Assembly: GCA_030220185.1 (NCBI GenBank)
Contig: JASPKZ010001600.1
Location: 248,001-312,000, forward strand
Direction: 5' to 3'
DNA: 64,000 nt
Origin: Diploptera punctata
Lineage: Eukaryota > Arthropoda > Insecta > Blattodea > Blaberidae
The stretch's first letter is position 1. Each line of letters starts with the position of its first letter. The position numbers were made by a program, and so were the translations under genes. The notes beneath the pieces were generated by a model. That model did not search any database. It saw only the letters and a program-made list of their open reading frames with translations, and was not told the DNA's origin. This document shows positions 32,936 through 44,104 of the stretch, piece by piece.

Positions 32936-33018
32936 GCTGAAATATGCATCTTCCATTTCAATCCTTCTCTTAATCCCTTAGGGATATTAAGGGTATTTAC
33001 CCCTTACAGCCACTTTTA

Positions 33019-33112
33019 TAGTTCGTAATTTATAAGTGCACCAAATTTGCTGCAGGCGATCGAAACTTTTGCCGGCATTCATTATATATTTGGTGCATTT
33101 ATAAATTACGAT
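33019..33112. repeat. short inverted repeat
   Basis: CGTAATTTATAAGTGCACC (33019-33041) pairs with GGTGCATTTATAAATTACG (33090-33112) with one mismatch; loop ~48 nt. Probably a MITE remnant. Confidence 0.6.
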
Positions 33113-33215
33113 CTATATATGTATGTGTGTGTATATATACACCGAGTTCTCGCGACATCTAGTAATAATGGAGAATATAATACATATATAAGAAAAATAA
33201 ATGTTTGAATTGAAT

Positions 33216-33300
33216 TCGCCTGGTGGTGTAATGGATATCACACTGAGGTACAGACTCAGAGATCCGGGTTCGAATCCCGTCCAGGCATTTATTTTTCTTA
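33216..33300 (+). mobile_element. SINE-6, tRNA-like copy 1
   Basis: GCCTGGTGGTGTAATGGATA ... CCGGGTTCGAATCCCG ... CCAGGCA folds as a near-complete cloverleaf: acceptor GCCTGG/CCAGGC, anticodon stem CTGAG/CTCAG with 7-nt loop GTACAGA (anticodon ACA), T-loop TTCGAAT. It is followed by ATTTATTTTTCTTAT, shared with the copies at 33745 and 34312, so it is a tRNA-derived SINE and not a host tRNA gene. Confidence 0.6.
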
Positions 33301-33304
33301 TCAT

Positions 33305-33305
33305 A

Positions 33306-33357
<52 letters not shown>

Positions 33358-33370
33358 TGTGTGTGTGTGT
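33305..33370. repeat. (AT)n(GT)n microsatellite
   Basis: Compound AT then GT repeat just before a SINE-1 head. Confidence 0.95.
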
Positions 33371-33696
33371 GTCCACCGCTGTGGTCTCGAGGGAGCGTGC
33401 TCCCTTGTCACGCAGCGGACCCGGGTTCGATCCCCGGTCGGGACAAGCTTCCTGGGTGAGGTTTTTTTTCGAGGGTTTTCCTCACTATAAGACAAATGTC
33501 AGAAAACTTACGGTCCAAAGGTCGAAAATCATCCGGCAATCATCATCCTTATCATTATCATCATCATCCTTCACCGGTGTGGAAAGCAACGGGAAGCTAC
33601 CACACCTATAATTCCCTAGTAAAGCTGAATTCATAGCATGAAAATGCTATGATTGTAGTGAAAGATCTGCCTTCGGACAGAATTACTATGGATGGA
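33371..33696 (+). mobile_element. SINE-1 copy
   Basis: Full-length from CCACCGCTGTGGTCTCGAGG to CAGAATTACTATGGATGGA. Its tail is the left boundary of the tandem duplication at 33623-34727. Confidence 0.9.
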
Positions 33697-33744
33697 TATA
33701 TATATATATATATTTTTAAATTTAAATGCTTGTATTAGATTTGT

Positions 33745-33820
33745 CCAGTAGTGTAATGGATAGCACGCTGGAGTACCAATCTAGAGGTCCGGGTTCAAAT
33801 CCCGTCCAGGAATTTATTTT
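33745..33820 (+). mobile_element. SINE-6 copy 2
   Basis: GTCCAGTAGTGTAATGGATA and GGGTTCAAATCCCGTCC. The anticodon arm CTGGA/TCTAG differs from copy 1. The duplicate is at 34312-34387. Confidence 0.6.
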
Positions 33821-33845
33821 TCTTATCGTGTCATGTATATCCATG

Positions 33846-34142
33846 CATAGTAATTCTGCCCGAGGGTAGGTCTTTCACTGCAATCATAGCATTTTTATGC
33901 TATGCTTTGCAGCTTTACTAGCGAATTATAGGTGTGGATCTTCCCATACCGGTGAAGGATGATGATAATGATGATGGCCGGATGATTTTCGGGGACCGTT
34001 GGGCCCTAAGCTTCCAGACATTTATCTTACAGGTGAGGAAAAACCCGGAAAAAACCTCACCCAGGAGCCTGTCCTGACCGGGAATCGAACCCAGGCCCGC
34101 TGCGTGACAAGGCAGCACGCTACCTCCAGACCACAGCGGTAG
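33846..34142 (-). mobile_element. SINE-1 copy, minus strand (duplication unit 1)
   Basis: Head TACCGCTGTGGTCTGGAGG at 34140 to CAGAATTAC at 33850. The 66-codon frame inside is a SINE artefact. Confidence 0.9.
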
Positions 34143-34233
34143 ACTATATACATATAATTAAGCTGAATTCATAGCATGAAAATGCTATGATTGTAGTGAA
34201 AGATCTGCCTTCGGACAGAATTACTATGGATGG

Positions 34234-34280
<47 letters not shown>

Positions 34281-34311
34281 TTTTAAATTTAAATGCTTGT
34301 ATTAGATTTGT

Positions 34312-34387
34312 CCAGTAGTGTAATGGATAGCACGCTGGAGTACCAATCTAGAGGTCCGGGTTCAAATCCCGTCCAGGCATTTATTTT
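34312..34387 (+). mobile_element. SINE-6 copy 3
   Basis: Duplicate of 33745-33820 within unit 2 of the tandem duplication. Confidence 0.6.
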
Positions 34388-34413
34388 TCTTATCGTGTCA
34401 TGTATATCCATGC

Positions 34414-34709
34414 ATAGTAATTCTGCCCGAGGGTAGGTCTTTCACTGCAATCATAGCATTTTTATGCTATGCTTTGCAGCTTTACTAGCGAATTATAGGT
34501 GTGGATCTTCCCATACCGGTGAAGGATGATGATAATGATGATGGCCGGATGATTTTCGGGGACCGTTGGGCCCTAAGCTTCCAGACATTTATCTTACAGA
34601 TGAGGAAAAACCCGGAAAAAACCTCACCCAGGAGCCTGTCCTGACCGGGAATCGAACCCAGGCCCGCTGCGTGACAAGGCAGCACGCTACCTCCAGACCA
34701 CAGCGGTAG
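34414..34709 (-). mobile_element. SINE-1 copy, minus strand (duplication unit 2)
   Basis: Near-identical duplicate of 33846-34142. Confidence 0.9.
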
Positions 34710-34729
34710 ACTATATACATATAATTAAA

Positions 34730-35110
34730 TGGAGATGGTCACTTGTCAACAAATGAGGGAAAATTTGAATAAGTCGTGGAATTCAAATACCCAGAAACAA
34801 TAATTACATACGGAAATGAGATGCAAACATAAATTAAACGTAGGCTCAAGCATGATATTATTCAATAAAGAGACTCGCCCATCACAACTTTTCTCAAACT
34901 AGGTGAAACTAAATATATATAAAACGGGGATTCTTCTAGTTAGGCCTATAAGATGATATGGATGCTAAACATGATCTCTTACAGTAAGAGAGGAGAAAAT
35001 ATTACGAATATTTGAGAATAAAGAAAGCCTACTTAGGAAATTATTTGGTGGTCAAAAGGCGAATGCAGAAAACTACATGAACTTTATGTGAAATTAGATG
35101 TAGTAAGTAT
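34730..35110 (+). pseudogene. LINE A fragment, degenerate
   Basis: Matches the segment ANEGKFEE..FKYPETIITYGNEMQT... through LRIFENK to about LHELYVKLDVV of LINE A at nucleotide level (ATTACGAATATTTGAGAATA). Frames are broken throughout. The 3' end may be the piece at 35960-36155, displaced by later insertions. Confidence 0.6.
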
Positions 35111-35453
35111 AATTAATTAATTAATTAATTAATTAAATGGGGGCACGCCGTAACGTAGTGGTTAAGGCACTGCGCTACAAGCCAGAAGGTCGAGGGTTCA
35201 AGTCCCGGTGGGGTCAAGATTTTTAAACTGACCCAAACCTTCTGCCGGCACTATGACCCTGGGGTCGACTCAGCCTCTAACGGAAATGAGTACCAGACGC
35301 TTGTTCTGGGGGTAAAGGCGGCCGTCACGCAGGGCTGACAACCCGGCTGACATCAAGGGCCGATTGTCCAGAAAAAGTGGGAGCCTTAACCTCCCACTAC
35401 CCCAAGGCCTCCTGAGGCCTGTTGTGGGAATACTACTTAAAAGTATAATTAAT
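35105..35453 (+). mobile_element. SINE-3 copy with target duplication
   Basis: Flanked by AAGTATAATTAAT at 35105-35117 and 35441-35453. The SINE (35136-35440) has A box GTAGTGGTTAAGGC, B box GGGTTCAAGTCCCGG, and a 3' part GAAAAAGTGGGAGCC...CTACCCCAAGGCCTCC. A (TTAA)n stretch lies between the left duplicate and the head. Confidence 0.85.
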
Positions 35454-35689
35454 ACCTACAGACTATATGGCAGGGCAACATCATCACCACTTGGTGGCAG
35501 CTATTGGTGCTGTCCAGTGTACCTTTTCCTGAGATTTGTGTTTGTCCCTTGTCGGCGAATTCGCGGGTGTAATAGATCTCGCTTGATTGGGGCATCGGAA
35601 ACCGTGTCGCTGAAGAGCTCGGCTCGATTCACGACTGGAATGAGCCACGCCACTCTGCGCTGATCTTTCTGACCTTGGTTGCTTCATGC
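35454..35689. other. unassigned moderately GC-rich block
   Basis: Contains a 99-codon frame with no family I recognise. Confidence 0.35.
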
Positions 35690-35960
35690 TAAATACTATG
35701 GATGATTTATTTCGTCGAGTATGTTTCTACGTGTAGTACGCCATTGTGGAAGGTGTCCTATATTGCGTACTATTGGGTTTCCATGATCATTTATGTTTTG
35801 AAACATGGTGGTGACCCTTTCTGTTATGATAGTATTAATATATGGTACCTTCGTGACCACATGCATCTCTGTTATCCTTGTGTAATGCGGGGCCGAAAGT
35901 ATGATTTTTAGACATTTGTTTTGCAGTATCTGCGGCAGGGCATATGGCAGAATGGGGAAT
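35690..35960 (-). pseudogene. Jockey-like LINE RT C-terminus
   Basis: Minus-strand frame: QILQNKCLKIILSAPHYTRI, TEMHVVTKVPYINTIITERV and NHGNPIV-like HGNPIVRN. LQxxQNKxLRxIxxAPxYxxxxxLHxDLxIPxI is the Jockey-clade C-terminal signature. 96 codons, 5'-truncated and lacking the palm. Confidence 0.7.
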
Positions 35961-36155
35961 GAAAAAAAAGAAGTACTTAGGAACATCTTTATAGGCCTAT
36001 GAAAACCAGAGGAAAAAAGTGCACAGAATATATGTTTAATATGAACCGAGAGAATAACAATTACTACGATTTTAAGAAGGAATTATACAGGGAATGATTG
36101 GAAAATATGAGCGCCACCATTAACCTTCGGGTTCGATAGAATTAGTGAGTTAGTT
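35960..36155 (+). pseudogene. LINE A 3' terminus, degenerate
   Basis: GAAAACCAGAGGAAAAAAGT...GAATTATACAGGGAATGATT...CTTCGGGTTCGATAGAAT...GTGAGTTAG matches the last 200 bp of LINE A. Confidence 0.65.
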
Positions 36156-36289
36156 TATTGTATGCAAGAAATTTTGTACGTTCTAAATTATATTTTATTT
36201 ATATATTTTCATTTTCTACACATTTTTCATATTTCGCTATAAGCATAAGCACCATATGTACAGCATTTTTATTAACCATCTTTATGTTT

Positions 36290-36645
36290 TTATGTGAAGC
36301 ATGGACACTATAAAGACAACATGAAAGCAGGATAACTACTTGTGAAATGAGATTCATGCGCAGAACAGCGGGTTACACCAGATGGGATCGGAAAAGGAAC
36401 ACCGATATCTTAAAAGAATTAAAGACTACGCCAATTTTGGAACATATTAAACAGTACCAACTAAATTGGAAACACCATCTTGAAAGAATGAGTTCAAATC
36501 GGATCCCCAAAGCTGTTTATAATTATATACCAAGAGGACGATCTCTGGGCCGTCCTATGAAACGCTGGAGGGAAAATTTTCTATAGGATCCTAACAGGCA
36601 TTGGTCTAATACTTGGAAGGAAGAAGAAGAAGAAGAAGATGAAGA
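36290..36645 (+). pseudogene. LINE B 3' end, 79-codon frame
   Basis: MRFMRRTAGYTRWDRKRNTD, LKTTPILEHIKQYQLNWKHH, LERMSSNRIPKAVYNYIPRG and GRPMKRWRENFL then stop, followed by AAGAAGAAGAAGAAGAAG. Same order as other LINE B ends; 5'-truncated. Confidence 0.8.
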
Positions 36646-36649
36646 ATGT

Positions 36650-37540
36650 TTTTGTGTGTCGATACATATTTTGAACATTAAGATATCAATAACTTACATA
36701 GGCCTACATATTAAAATTAATATTAGAATAAATAATTCCTACCTTTCTTCATATAGGACGATAGGATGATCATTGATCACGATTAAATCAGTGTTGATTG
36801 ATTCTTATATGGATTATACAAACAACTTTTTTAAATTATGGTAGGCTACTGTAATATTTTTAATTTTTTTAAAATCTGAAATCTTTGAACAATTTTGCAA
36901 TAAATTTTGGAATTGTTCGTCTCGTGTCATTCATTTCAGGCAACATATGTAGCTCCAAATGCGATTATCACACATTATAGTAATTTAGGCGGATACAAAA
37001 TGGAAAGCTGAGTTAAGGAAAGAGTGGAGAATGCTGAGTTTGCAGTGAAATACCTGCTCTTGGGCAGAGCACTATGTATGCATGTATGATGGATGTATGT
37101 ATATAGTAGTTTAGAGTTTTAAAACTGATAGAAGTCTAAAGAAAATTTCTATTACCTTATTTATTCGTACTACTACATTATCATACATTTTAGTAGTTTA
37201 GGATTCTTAAACTGCTGGAAATCTAATGAAAATTTCTATAATTAAATGAAAGTACCTGCATTTTCAAATTAGGACCATATTTATTTTGAAGACGGTACAT
37301 AACAGTAAAGTTCAAGGAACTTGTAAAGTTTGGAAGTTCAAGATTGTAAAAGAGCAAGGATTTGAAAGATATCAACGGTCATGGCCTTTCCTTATTAAGA
37401 CATCCTTCCGCAGTGGCGGATTATCTTTATTTTATTCAATTTATCTTAAAGAATGGCTGTAAGGATATCATCGTCATAATCATTTCAGCGTTATATTCTC
37501 TTTTCTATATGGCGCGACAGGCTTAGTAGACGTATCTCGG
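36650..37540. other. unassigned sequence with small local repeats
   Basis: A SINE-1-like tail (ACCTGCTCTTGGGCAGAG) at 37045-37070 and a ~90-bp-spaced diverged duplication (TAGTAGTTTAGAGTTTTAAA near 37105; TAGTAGTTTAGGATTCTTAA near 37190). Nothing else. Confidence 0.4.
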
Positions 37541-39219
37541 TCTACCAGTCAGCTGTTGACTTCACATCCATCATCATCCCAAGTTTGGCCTAGCCTGCTC
37601 GCTGGTAATATCTCCATCTCTATCGAGGGCAACCTTCCACAGTTGCTAATGCCAAGCTTCTTGACATCCTCAACAACTCCACTCAACCATCCAAGCATTG
37701 GTCTACCAGTTGACCTCTTGCCATTTGGATCTGATTGCATCACCCTCTTAGGTACCCCATTTGTATCCATTTTTTGTATGTGTCCAGCACATCTCAATAG
37801 ACTTGTTTTACTGAGGCTACTAAATGTTATGATTTATGAACATGGTACAGTTCCAAGTTATATTTAACCATTTGTATTCTGAATTCGGACACAGCTTATG
37901 TGTTACGTAATATCTTTAAGTTGTAAGTTTCATTATATCCATTTGTGACTATGTCCAGGTTTCACAACCTAACATCAATACATGTTTAATGAGTCTTTTG
38001 TATAAACGGGATTTAATACCTCATGTTAGATATTTGGATTTGAAATCCCTTTGTAGACTAAAATATAATCTATTTGCATTTTTCGTTTTCCTATTAATTT
38101 CTTCACTCAACTGATTGGTGCCATTTACTACTGATCCTAGATATTCAAAGCTGTAAATTCTTTTAATTTCAATACACGATTTCATTAATTTGTGGTCTTT
38201 TATCTTACTGCCTACTATCATATATTTTGTCTTCCTATCATTAATTCTTAGATTCTTTGATAAGACCGCTCCTTTCTTGTCGTATATCTTTCTCACTTCT
38301 CGCTATGATATCAATAACATCTGCATAGGCCAACAATTGTGTCAATTTATAGTAAAATGTACGTCTCATTGATGTACTTGCATCCCTTGAAATGTTTTTC
38401 CATTGCCAGATTGAAGAGTAAACACGATAGCGAATCTCCCTGCCTCAAAGCCATACTTAACTGTAAAAACGTCAGCTAGTTTCGCTTGTATCTCAACTTG
38501 ACATTGACTGTTGTCTAAAGTTCTTATGATTCATCTGATAATTTTATCTGAAATCCCAAATCCTTTCATTGCTGAGAGTAGATGATATCTGTTTATGTTA
38601 TCATATGCATAGTAAAATCTATGAACAGGTTGTGAGAATCGATATTAAATTCAGCCCTTTTTTCAAGTATGTGTTATAATACAAATATGTAATCAGTTGT
38701 TGATTTACCACCTCGGAAACCACATTAATAATTACTTTTTTTTCCGTATAAAGCAATAATTGTGGATATAATATTCTTGAAAATGTTTTATTATTAGGTG
38801 CTTAACTATGTAATATCTCTATAGTTTTCACAAAACGTTGTATCACCTTTTATGCAGTGGACATATTATTCCTATCTTCCATTCATCAGAAATTGTTTCT
38901 TCTTCCCATACTATAGGTAGAAGTGCCTTAGAAGTTTTATTAATTTTATACCGATACTTATGCCGGGTGCTTTGGTATTTTTTTTATATTTTTTTTTATT
39001 TCATGACTCTCTCCTGAATGTCCTCGTAAGGTTGAATCCCTAATTGCTAGTTCTATCAATACTCATTGTTCTATGTTGGTCGAGATTCACTTCTGTCTGA
39101 GAATTTAGCATTTCATTAAAATAGGCTTATTGCTTCCATCTGTTTAGGATGTGTGTTTTGTTCGTTAAAATCGTATTGTTAAAATCTCTACAAATCATAT
39201 TCCTGGGTTGAAAATATTT

Positions 39220-39645
39220 TCTATCATTATTTATCATTTTATTACTTATGGAGCAGAACTTTGGCCATTAATAACAAAAACACATAAGTATCTTTTGGCA
39301 ACGGAAATGGATTTTATATGAAGGGCAGCAAGAATTTCAAGAAGAGAAAAAATTAAGAACTCAGTTATAAGGGAGAAAATGAAGATTGAAGACACTATTT
39401 TAGATTATATTAAAACTCAGCAATTAAGTTGGTACGGACATGTCCGGCAATTGGAAGAGGATCGGCTACCAAAATCTGTTTTGGATGGAAACCTGAGTGA
39501 AGACGGGGCAGAGGAAGACCTAAAACCTCCTGGAATCAGGAAATATATTTATACGTGAAGGAGACACATCTACAACCAGGAGATTGAATGGACCGACAAA
39601 ATTGGCTATTGGGAATCGGACGATGTCAAAGACATTAATCAACCG
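39220..39645 (+). pseudogene. LINE C 3' end nested in LINE D
   Basis: ITYGAELWPLITKTHKYLLA, TEMDFI-stop-RAARISRREK, QQLSWYGHVRQLEEDRLPK and RQNWLLGIGRCQR-like end match LINE C. Opposite orientation to LINE D; stops present. Confidence 0.7.
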
Positions 39646-39901
39646 ATGATCTATCTATAAAAAACATTCTCATTTATCTGTCTTCATTCTTCTATATACA
39701 TGATTCTGTGGTTTTCAGAGTCTCTTTCATTTCTCCTATGAATTTTCTTTTCTTCTCTTCTTTTATGTTTATATTCTTCTGTAGATCTTCTTGTGTTACT
39801 TGTTTTAATCATTACGAGTTATGCTTTACTTATTTTTTTGTGGCTCTTTCACAATCTTTATTAAACCAAACCTTTTTCTTGTGCTTGGATTTTAGTCTTA
39901 G

Positions 39902-40007
39902 GGTCGGTTTCACCAACAGAGGTAACTGTATTACGCCAGTTTATGCTATGCATTATACACGGGGAAACTGGCGTAATGCAGTTACCTCTGTTGGTGGAAC
40001 TGGTCGT
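39902..40007. mobile_element. 106-bp foldback MITE
   Basis: Arms 39911-39942 and 39965-39996 (CACCAACAGAGGTAACTG... and its complement) match at 31 of 32 positions; outer flanks GGTCGGTTT / GAACTGGTCG are also partly inverted. Loop 22 nt. It interrupts LINE D. Confidence 0.8.
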
Positions 40008-40354
40008 AAGTGTTTCTTTAGCTGCAAGGTTAGTTATATTTTTTATGTTGTTCCATTATCCATTGGCATCTATGGGAGTACCATACAATTCGTTACATCA
40101 TCAATCATGTCTTTATATTGTATGGTCATTTCGGGTTTTGTTATTTTTTAGGTGTAGTATTTCTCTTGCCTGATATCACATCCACATGTGTTAATATTCT
40201 CTTTATGAGATTTATTTTCAAGACCTTGCGATATACAACCCGACCGGCAGACGACATGCACTTAAAATTTTTAACTTTTACATGTATTGAGGTACACTTT
40301 TCTCATCTTATGAACTAAGTAAGAGATTGAAATATTCAAGTGAATTCAATTAAA

Positions 40355-40780
<426 letters not shown>

Positions 40781-42105
40781 TCTGCCGGCCCGGCTGAGAG
40801 TAGGACGCACGGTATTTCCAAGATAATGCTAAATTCCCCTTCCAAAATAGTTGTAGTGGTTTAGATTAAGCTGTTGTAATGACATTTTGAAAATAGTCTT
40901 CTAATTCTTTTTCATTTATAATAATTGGGAATGTTAGGCTTACCCGTTTCGAAATTAACGGATTATTGAAATTTCTATATACTGCTTTTTCATTTGATGT
41001 CAAAAATTACATATTCTCGTGGGATGATAAAATTGTCATTTGGTATGATAAGTTATTGATAAACTTGTCGACCATATTTTTTATTTATTTGCGGTTCCTC
41101 CTTGAAGTTTTGATTCTCTAAAATCAGTCCTTAGAGCATTTTTAAACTTAATTTAAGAAAATTTTATCTTGAAAATTGTTTAGACAATTACATAAAATAT
41201 TGATAAAAATCAACTTTGTGGTGAAAATTCAAAACCCTAATTCATGTCCATGTAATGCAATTAATGCTGCAGGCAATATTTTTCCTTTATAACTTTAGCC
41301 TACAGGAATATTTATTTTGTTTGGTTCTTAGCAAATAATTATGAATAAAATGTGTGAAAGGGAGTAGTAATTGGACTTATATCGGCAACAAAACTTTCAA
41401 ATTCTACAGAAACTCTTCTGGAATGGATACATTATTGGTAATAAGCTCAGCAGTGAACATGAGGATCATGGTTTCAATCCTGGATCAAATCGATTTTAAT
41501 TTAAATTCAGAACGTATTAAAGATGAAATGAAATATAACAAGAATCCGCATTAACCACCGATAAGTCTTACATTTCGCAACACTGGAAATTGAATCCGCC
41601 AGTTGCTTTGTATTGTGGGTCAGCTATTGCGTCTACACAGTTGCAAGACGGTCTTACCTTTGGTTTTAGATGTTAATGTGAATTCTGACATACTTAGTTG
41701 TTCAAAGATTCGGTATGATCGTTAATAGTTAAAGTCACCATAAAGAATAAAGCTTTAAAATAGACGCAGAGTCAAAATCTCCATTAAATTATTTTATAAC
41801 TCTTCACGCTCCCGCAACTTATTGGAGCCTATTATTTATCAAAGGAACTGTCATAGAACACAGGTTGTAACAGTAGATGCAATACTTTAGGTGTAGGAAA
41901 CAGTTTTAAACTCTCTGAAATTATGTGACAGGCTTAGCCTACTTATAAGAAACGGGTCAAAGATAAAGGAGGATTTATAGTCGGGTTTGGGTTTTAATTA
42001 GGTGTCCAAGGATATGGGTTCATGGACAGTTGTGCTCCGGACTAGATGGGTTCAGGTTTCGGTAGAACAATGGACTTAAATCTCGGGAATCCGTGAGGAA
42101 TGGAT
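40781..42105. other. unassigned sequence
   Basis: 1.3 kb with no family I recognise. A 66-codon frame at 41354-41554 has no motif. Confidence 0.4.
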
Positions 42106-42620
42106 GTTCACTTGGGGAAAAACAGTAGGCCCAGTGTGATGTCTTGTAATTGATGTTCCACTTTTATTGATGCTTTGAATTACATTTGTCGAATTGGACG
42201 ACGAGTTGACGAGAAGGCTGTTGGTGGGTCAGAACTAATAATGGTTATAACACTCAACCAAGCGATGTGACTTATCTACCGGCACATTCGCCAGTCGCGA
42301 CTCTGCTCGCAACCGACTACTGAACTGCCTAACTAACTGTCGAACTAACAGAACTGAACTCTAACTAACTGCTGAACTGACAGAACTGAACTCTAACTAA
42401 CTAACTGCTGAACTGACTAGTTTTCGCTAAATGAAATATATTTATTAATTCCGAGTGGGCCGGCATTAGTCCCTTCCACCAAAAGTCTTATCGTCTCACA
42501 AACAGTTTATATGTTATACTAATTTTGATTGGTAAATTTTACCTTAAGGGCGTTGTCGTAGGTGTTAAACTTAGAAGTTTTGTGGCCTCATCCCCCCCTT
42601 TAAATTAGTTGCCTCATCAT
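42106..42620 (-). other. possible solo LTR
   Basis: On the minus strand the block has a TATA-like ATAAATATATTT, an arthropod-initiator-like TAGTCAGTTCAGCAG ~15 nt on, a set of AGTTAGTTAGAGTTCAG repeats, and ~260 nt later AATAAAAGTGG as a poly(A) signal. This order fits an LTR. I could not find clear ends or a target duplication, and no gag or pol is near. Confidence 0.25.
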
Positions 42621-43311
42621 ATAAAATTTCCAGGGTTGACCAAATGGAGTTTTCTTTAAGAGCGCGGCTATCTACTGTCGGCATCTACCTTACGCCGCAA
42701 AGAAGTCACCCGCTGTTAACGACATGTACTCGTTAAAATTTGTTTGGGGATAACTCTTTCCACAAGTTACCTAGGGAAATCCAATTGCTTGTTTGTGACT
42801 TCCCAGCCTTTTGTAAGAAGTTTTTGGGCTTAGCATTGTTATAGCAATTTGATAATAGTGCAGTCTTGTAAATCCTCTTAACAAAAGAAACTGCAGACTT
42901 TTTCCCCATTGTATAAGGGCTTACGGATCCATTGTATGATGTTTACTAATTTCGTTCGCTACAATAGCAAGGGTCCAGGTCTATGACTGGCGCTAATTGC
43001 TTGGTACTACTGTTTTATTTGTTGCTTATTAAATTATTTTGTGGTAGGTTATATCATTTTAATTTTGTTACTATTGAATTCCTCTTTTAATTACAATTAG
43101 TTTGAATATAAATATGCCCTACTTCTGATAATAATTACGGGTTCATAAATTATTCACTTTTTTTGAAAGTACTTATTTATTTAAAATAAGAGGCTGAGCG
43201 AATGACTTGCCACAAAGTTAAAACTGGACAGACTAAATCATCCCACACATAAAATAAAAATAAAAATTTAGAAAGTACCTGTTAGCAGGTGCCGTCGTCC
43301 TCAACTTTGTT
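42621..43311. other. unassigned AT-rich sequence
   Basis: Nothing recognised. Confidence 0.4.
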
Positions 43312-43450
43312 AAAATAATGTATGTAAAGAATATCAATTGGAGGCCTTTCGAAAGTTAATTCCATCATCAGCAGAATGAATATCAACATCTACAGCGTCT
43401 TAAAAACAACTAGTCGCGCATATTCATCCTGCTGATGATGGAAGTATATA
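43312..43450 (-). mobile_element. PLE end with hammerhead motif, inverted pair
   Basis: Minus strand at 43371-43347: CUGAUGA, stem II GGAA-UUAAC-UUUC, GAAA, then GGCCUCC. A second partial copy on the plus strand (CTGCTGATGATGGAA, 43429-43443) makes a 24-bp inverted pair with 43360-43383. Shares GAAAGGCCUCC with the PLE end at 60698. Confidence 0.6.
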
Positions 43451-43461
43451 CTGGATAGAAA

Positions 43462-43550
43462 AAAAACTCAGGATAGAGAAGTATGGAGAGCTTATGTCCG
43501 CGCGGCCATGAACCTACGGATTCGATAGTGCCAGTGAGTTAGAGTAAAAG
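43462..43550 (+). pseudogene. LINE A 3' tip
   Basis: CTCAGGATAGAGAAGTATGG...CGGCCATGAACCTACGG...CCAGTGAGTTAG: only the last ~85 bp of LINE A. Confidence 0.8.
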
Positions 43551-43689
43551 CAAAAGTGTTAGTTGAAACATAATGATTTGACCAAGAAAGAGGTTATGTA
43601 CCCTTAACATTGAAAAAGAAATTTCCATTCAGTCTATAAAAGCCATTAAGAATAACATAAGGAAATAATCACTACAATAAATGGAAGCC

Positions 43690-43835
43690 AGAACATCTGG
43701 AGAAAATTAGAAACATGAAATCAGGAACATCCCACAAAGCCCGAGCGAGAAGAGTAGCTGTTGTTCGCTTCCGCCTACTACATAGGTCACGGTCCCTTTG
43801 TAAACACCTGCACCGTTTGGTCTTTTTCTCATATT
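43690..43835 (+). pseudogene. LINE RT C-terminal fragment (Jockey/R1-like)
   Basis: Reads SHKARARRVAVVRFRLLHRS then RSLCKHLHRLVF, resembling the SREEAVAxFRLxTGHDCLxxHLxRIGI block near the C-terminus of several LINE polyproteins. Short and without context. Confidence 0.4.
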
Positions 43836-44104
43836 AAAGATTTATAATCAAAACTTGCCAGTAGATTTAAGTAAAAAGATCTGAAAAAAACAATTATTGT
43901 ATTGTATTTTAAGCCTATGTTTTCCCTTTACAGAGATTTAGGCGCTCTCCCGCTACAGGGAAGAATTTGAACCATACTAATTTAGTTACTCTTGTTTTCG
44001 TATAGATGCCATTTTGAGTGGTACGTGGTCAGCGTTCCGCCTCATACTGACATCTAGGAAACCAAGGTAGTAGGCCTACTAGGACGGGAAATTCGGTAAA
44101 TTTT
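43836..44104. other. unassigned sequence
   Basis: Nothing recognised. Confidence 0.4.

Larger units (their letters stand above)
33623..34727. repeat. recent tandem duplication (538 + 567 bp)
   Basis: Unit 1 33623-34160, unit 2 34161-34727. Each contains a SINE-1 tail, an (AT)n run, a SINE-6 copy and a minus-strand SINE-1. The size difference is almost wholly the (AT)n length; I count only a couple of base differences elsewhere (AGGAATTTA vs AGGCATTTA, ACAGGTGAGG vs ACAGATGAGG). Confidence 0.95.
37545..40325 (-). pseudogene. LINE D (RTE-like), broken by two insertions
   Basis: Minus strand, 5' to 3': endonuclease/RT linker (~40320-39660: KVWFNKDCERATKK-like), RT (39215-38300: FYYAYDNINRYHL, then GFEAGRFAIVFTLQ where family members have LRQGDSLS..LFN, and CWPMQM for the YADD region), connection (38296-38021: SFEYLGSVVNGTNQLSEEIN) and C-terminus (37797-37549: RCAGHIQKMDTNGVPKRVM, GKRSTGRPMLGW). 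Interrupted by LINE C (39220-39645) and a foldback MITE (39902-40007). Frameshifts and stops throughout. The ~2.2 kb of LINE D sequence make it the longest LINE copy here. Confidence 0.75.

Noticed and set aside
33216..33290. Functional tRNA gene
   Set aside because: Tail shared with two other copies and acceptor mismatch at pair 7; better explained as a SINE.
33113..33376. Frames rich in Thr-His or Ile-Tyr repeats
   Set aside because: Translation of AC/AT microsatellites.
33918..34118. 66-codon frames of the form MLPCHAAG...SPKIIRPSS (also at 34485, 40462, 61313, 24322, 17720)
   Set aside because: They translate the SINE-1 tRNA-like head and body; conservation is of the SINE, not of a protein.
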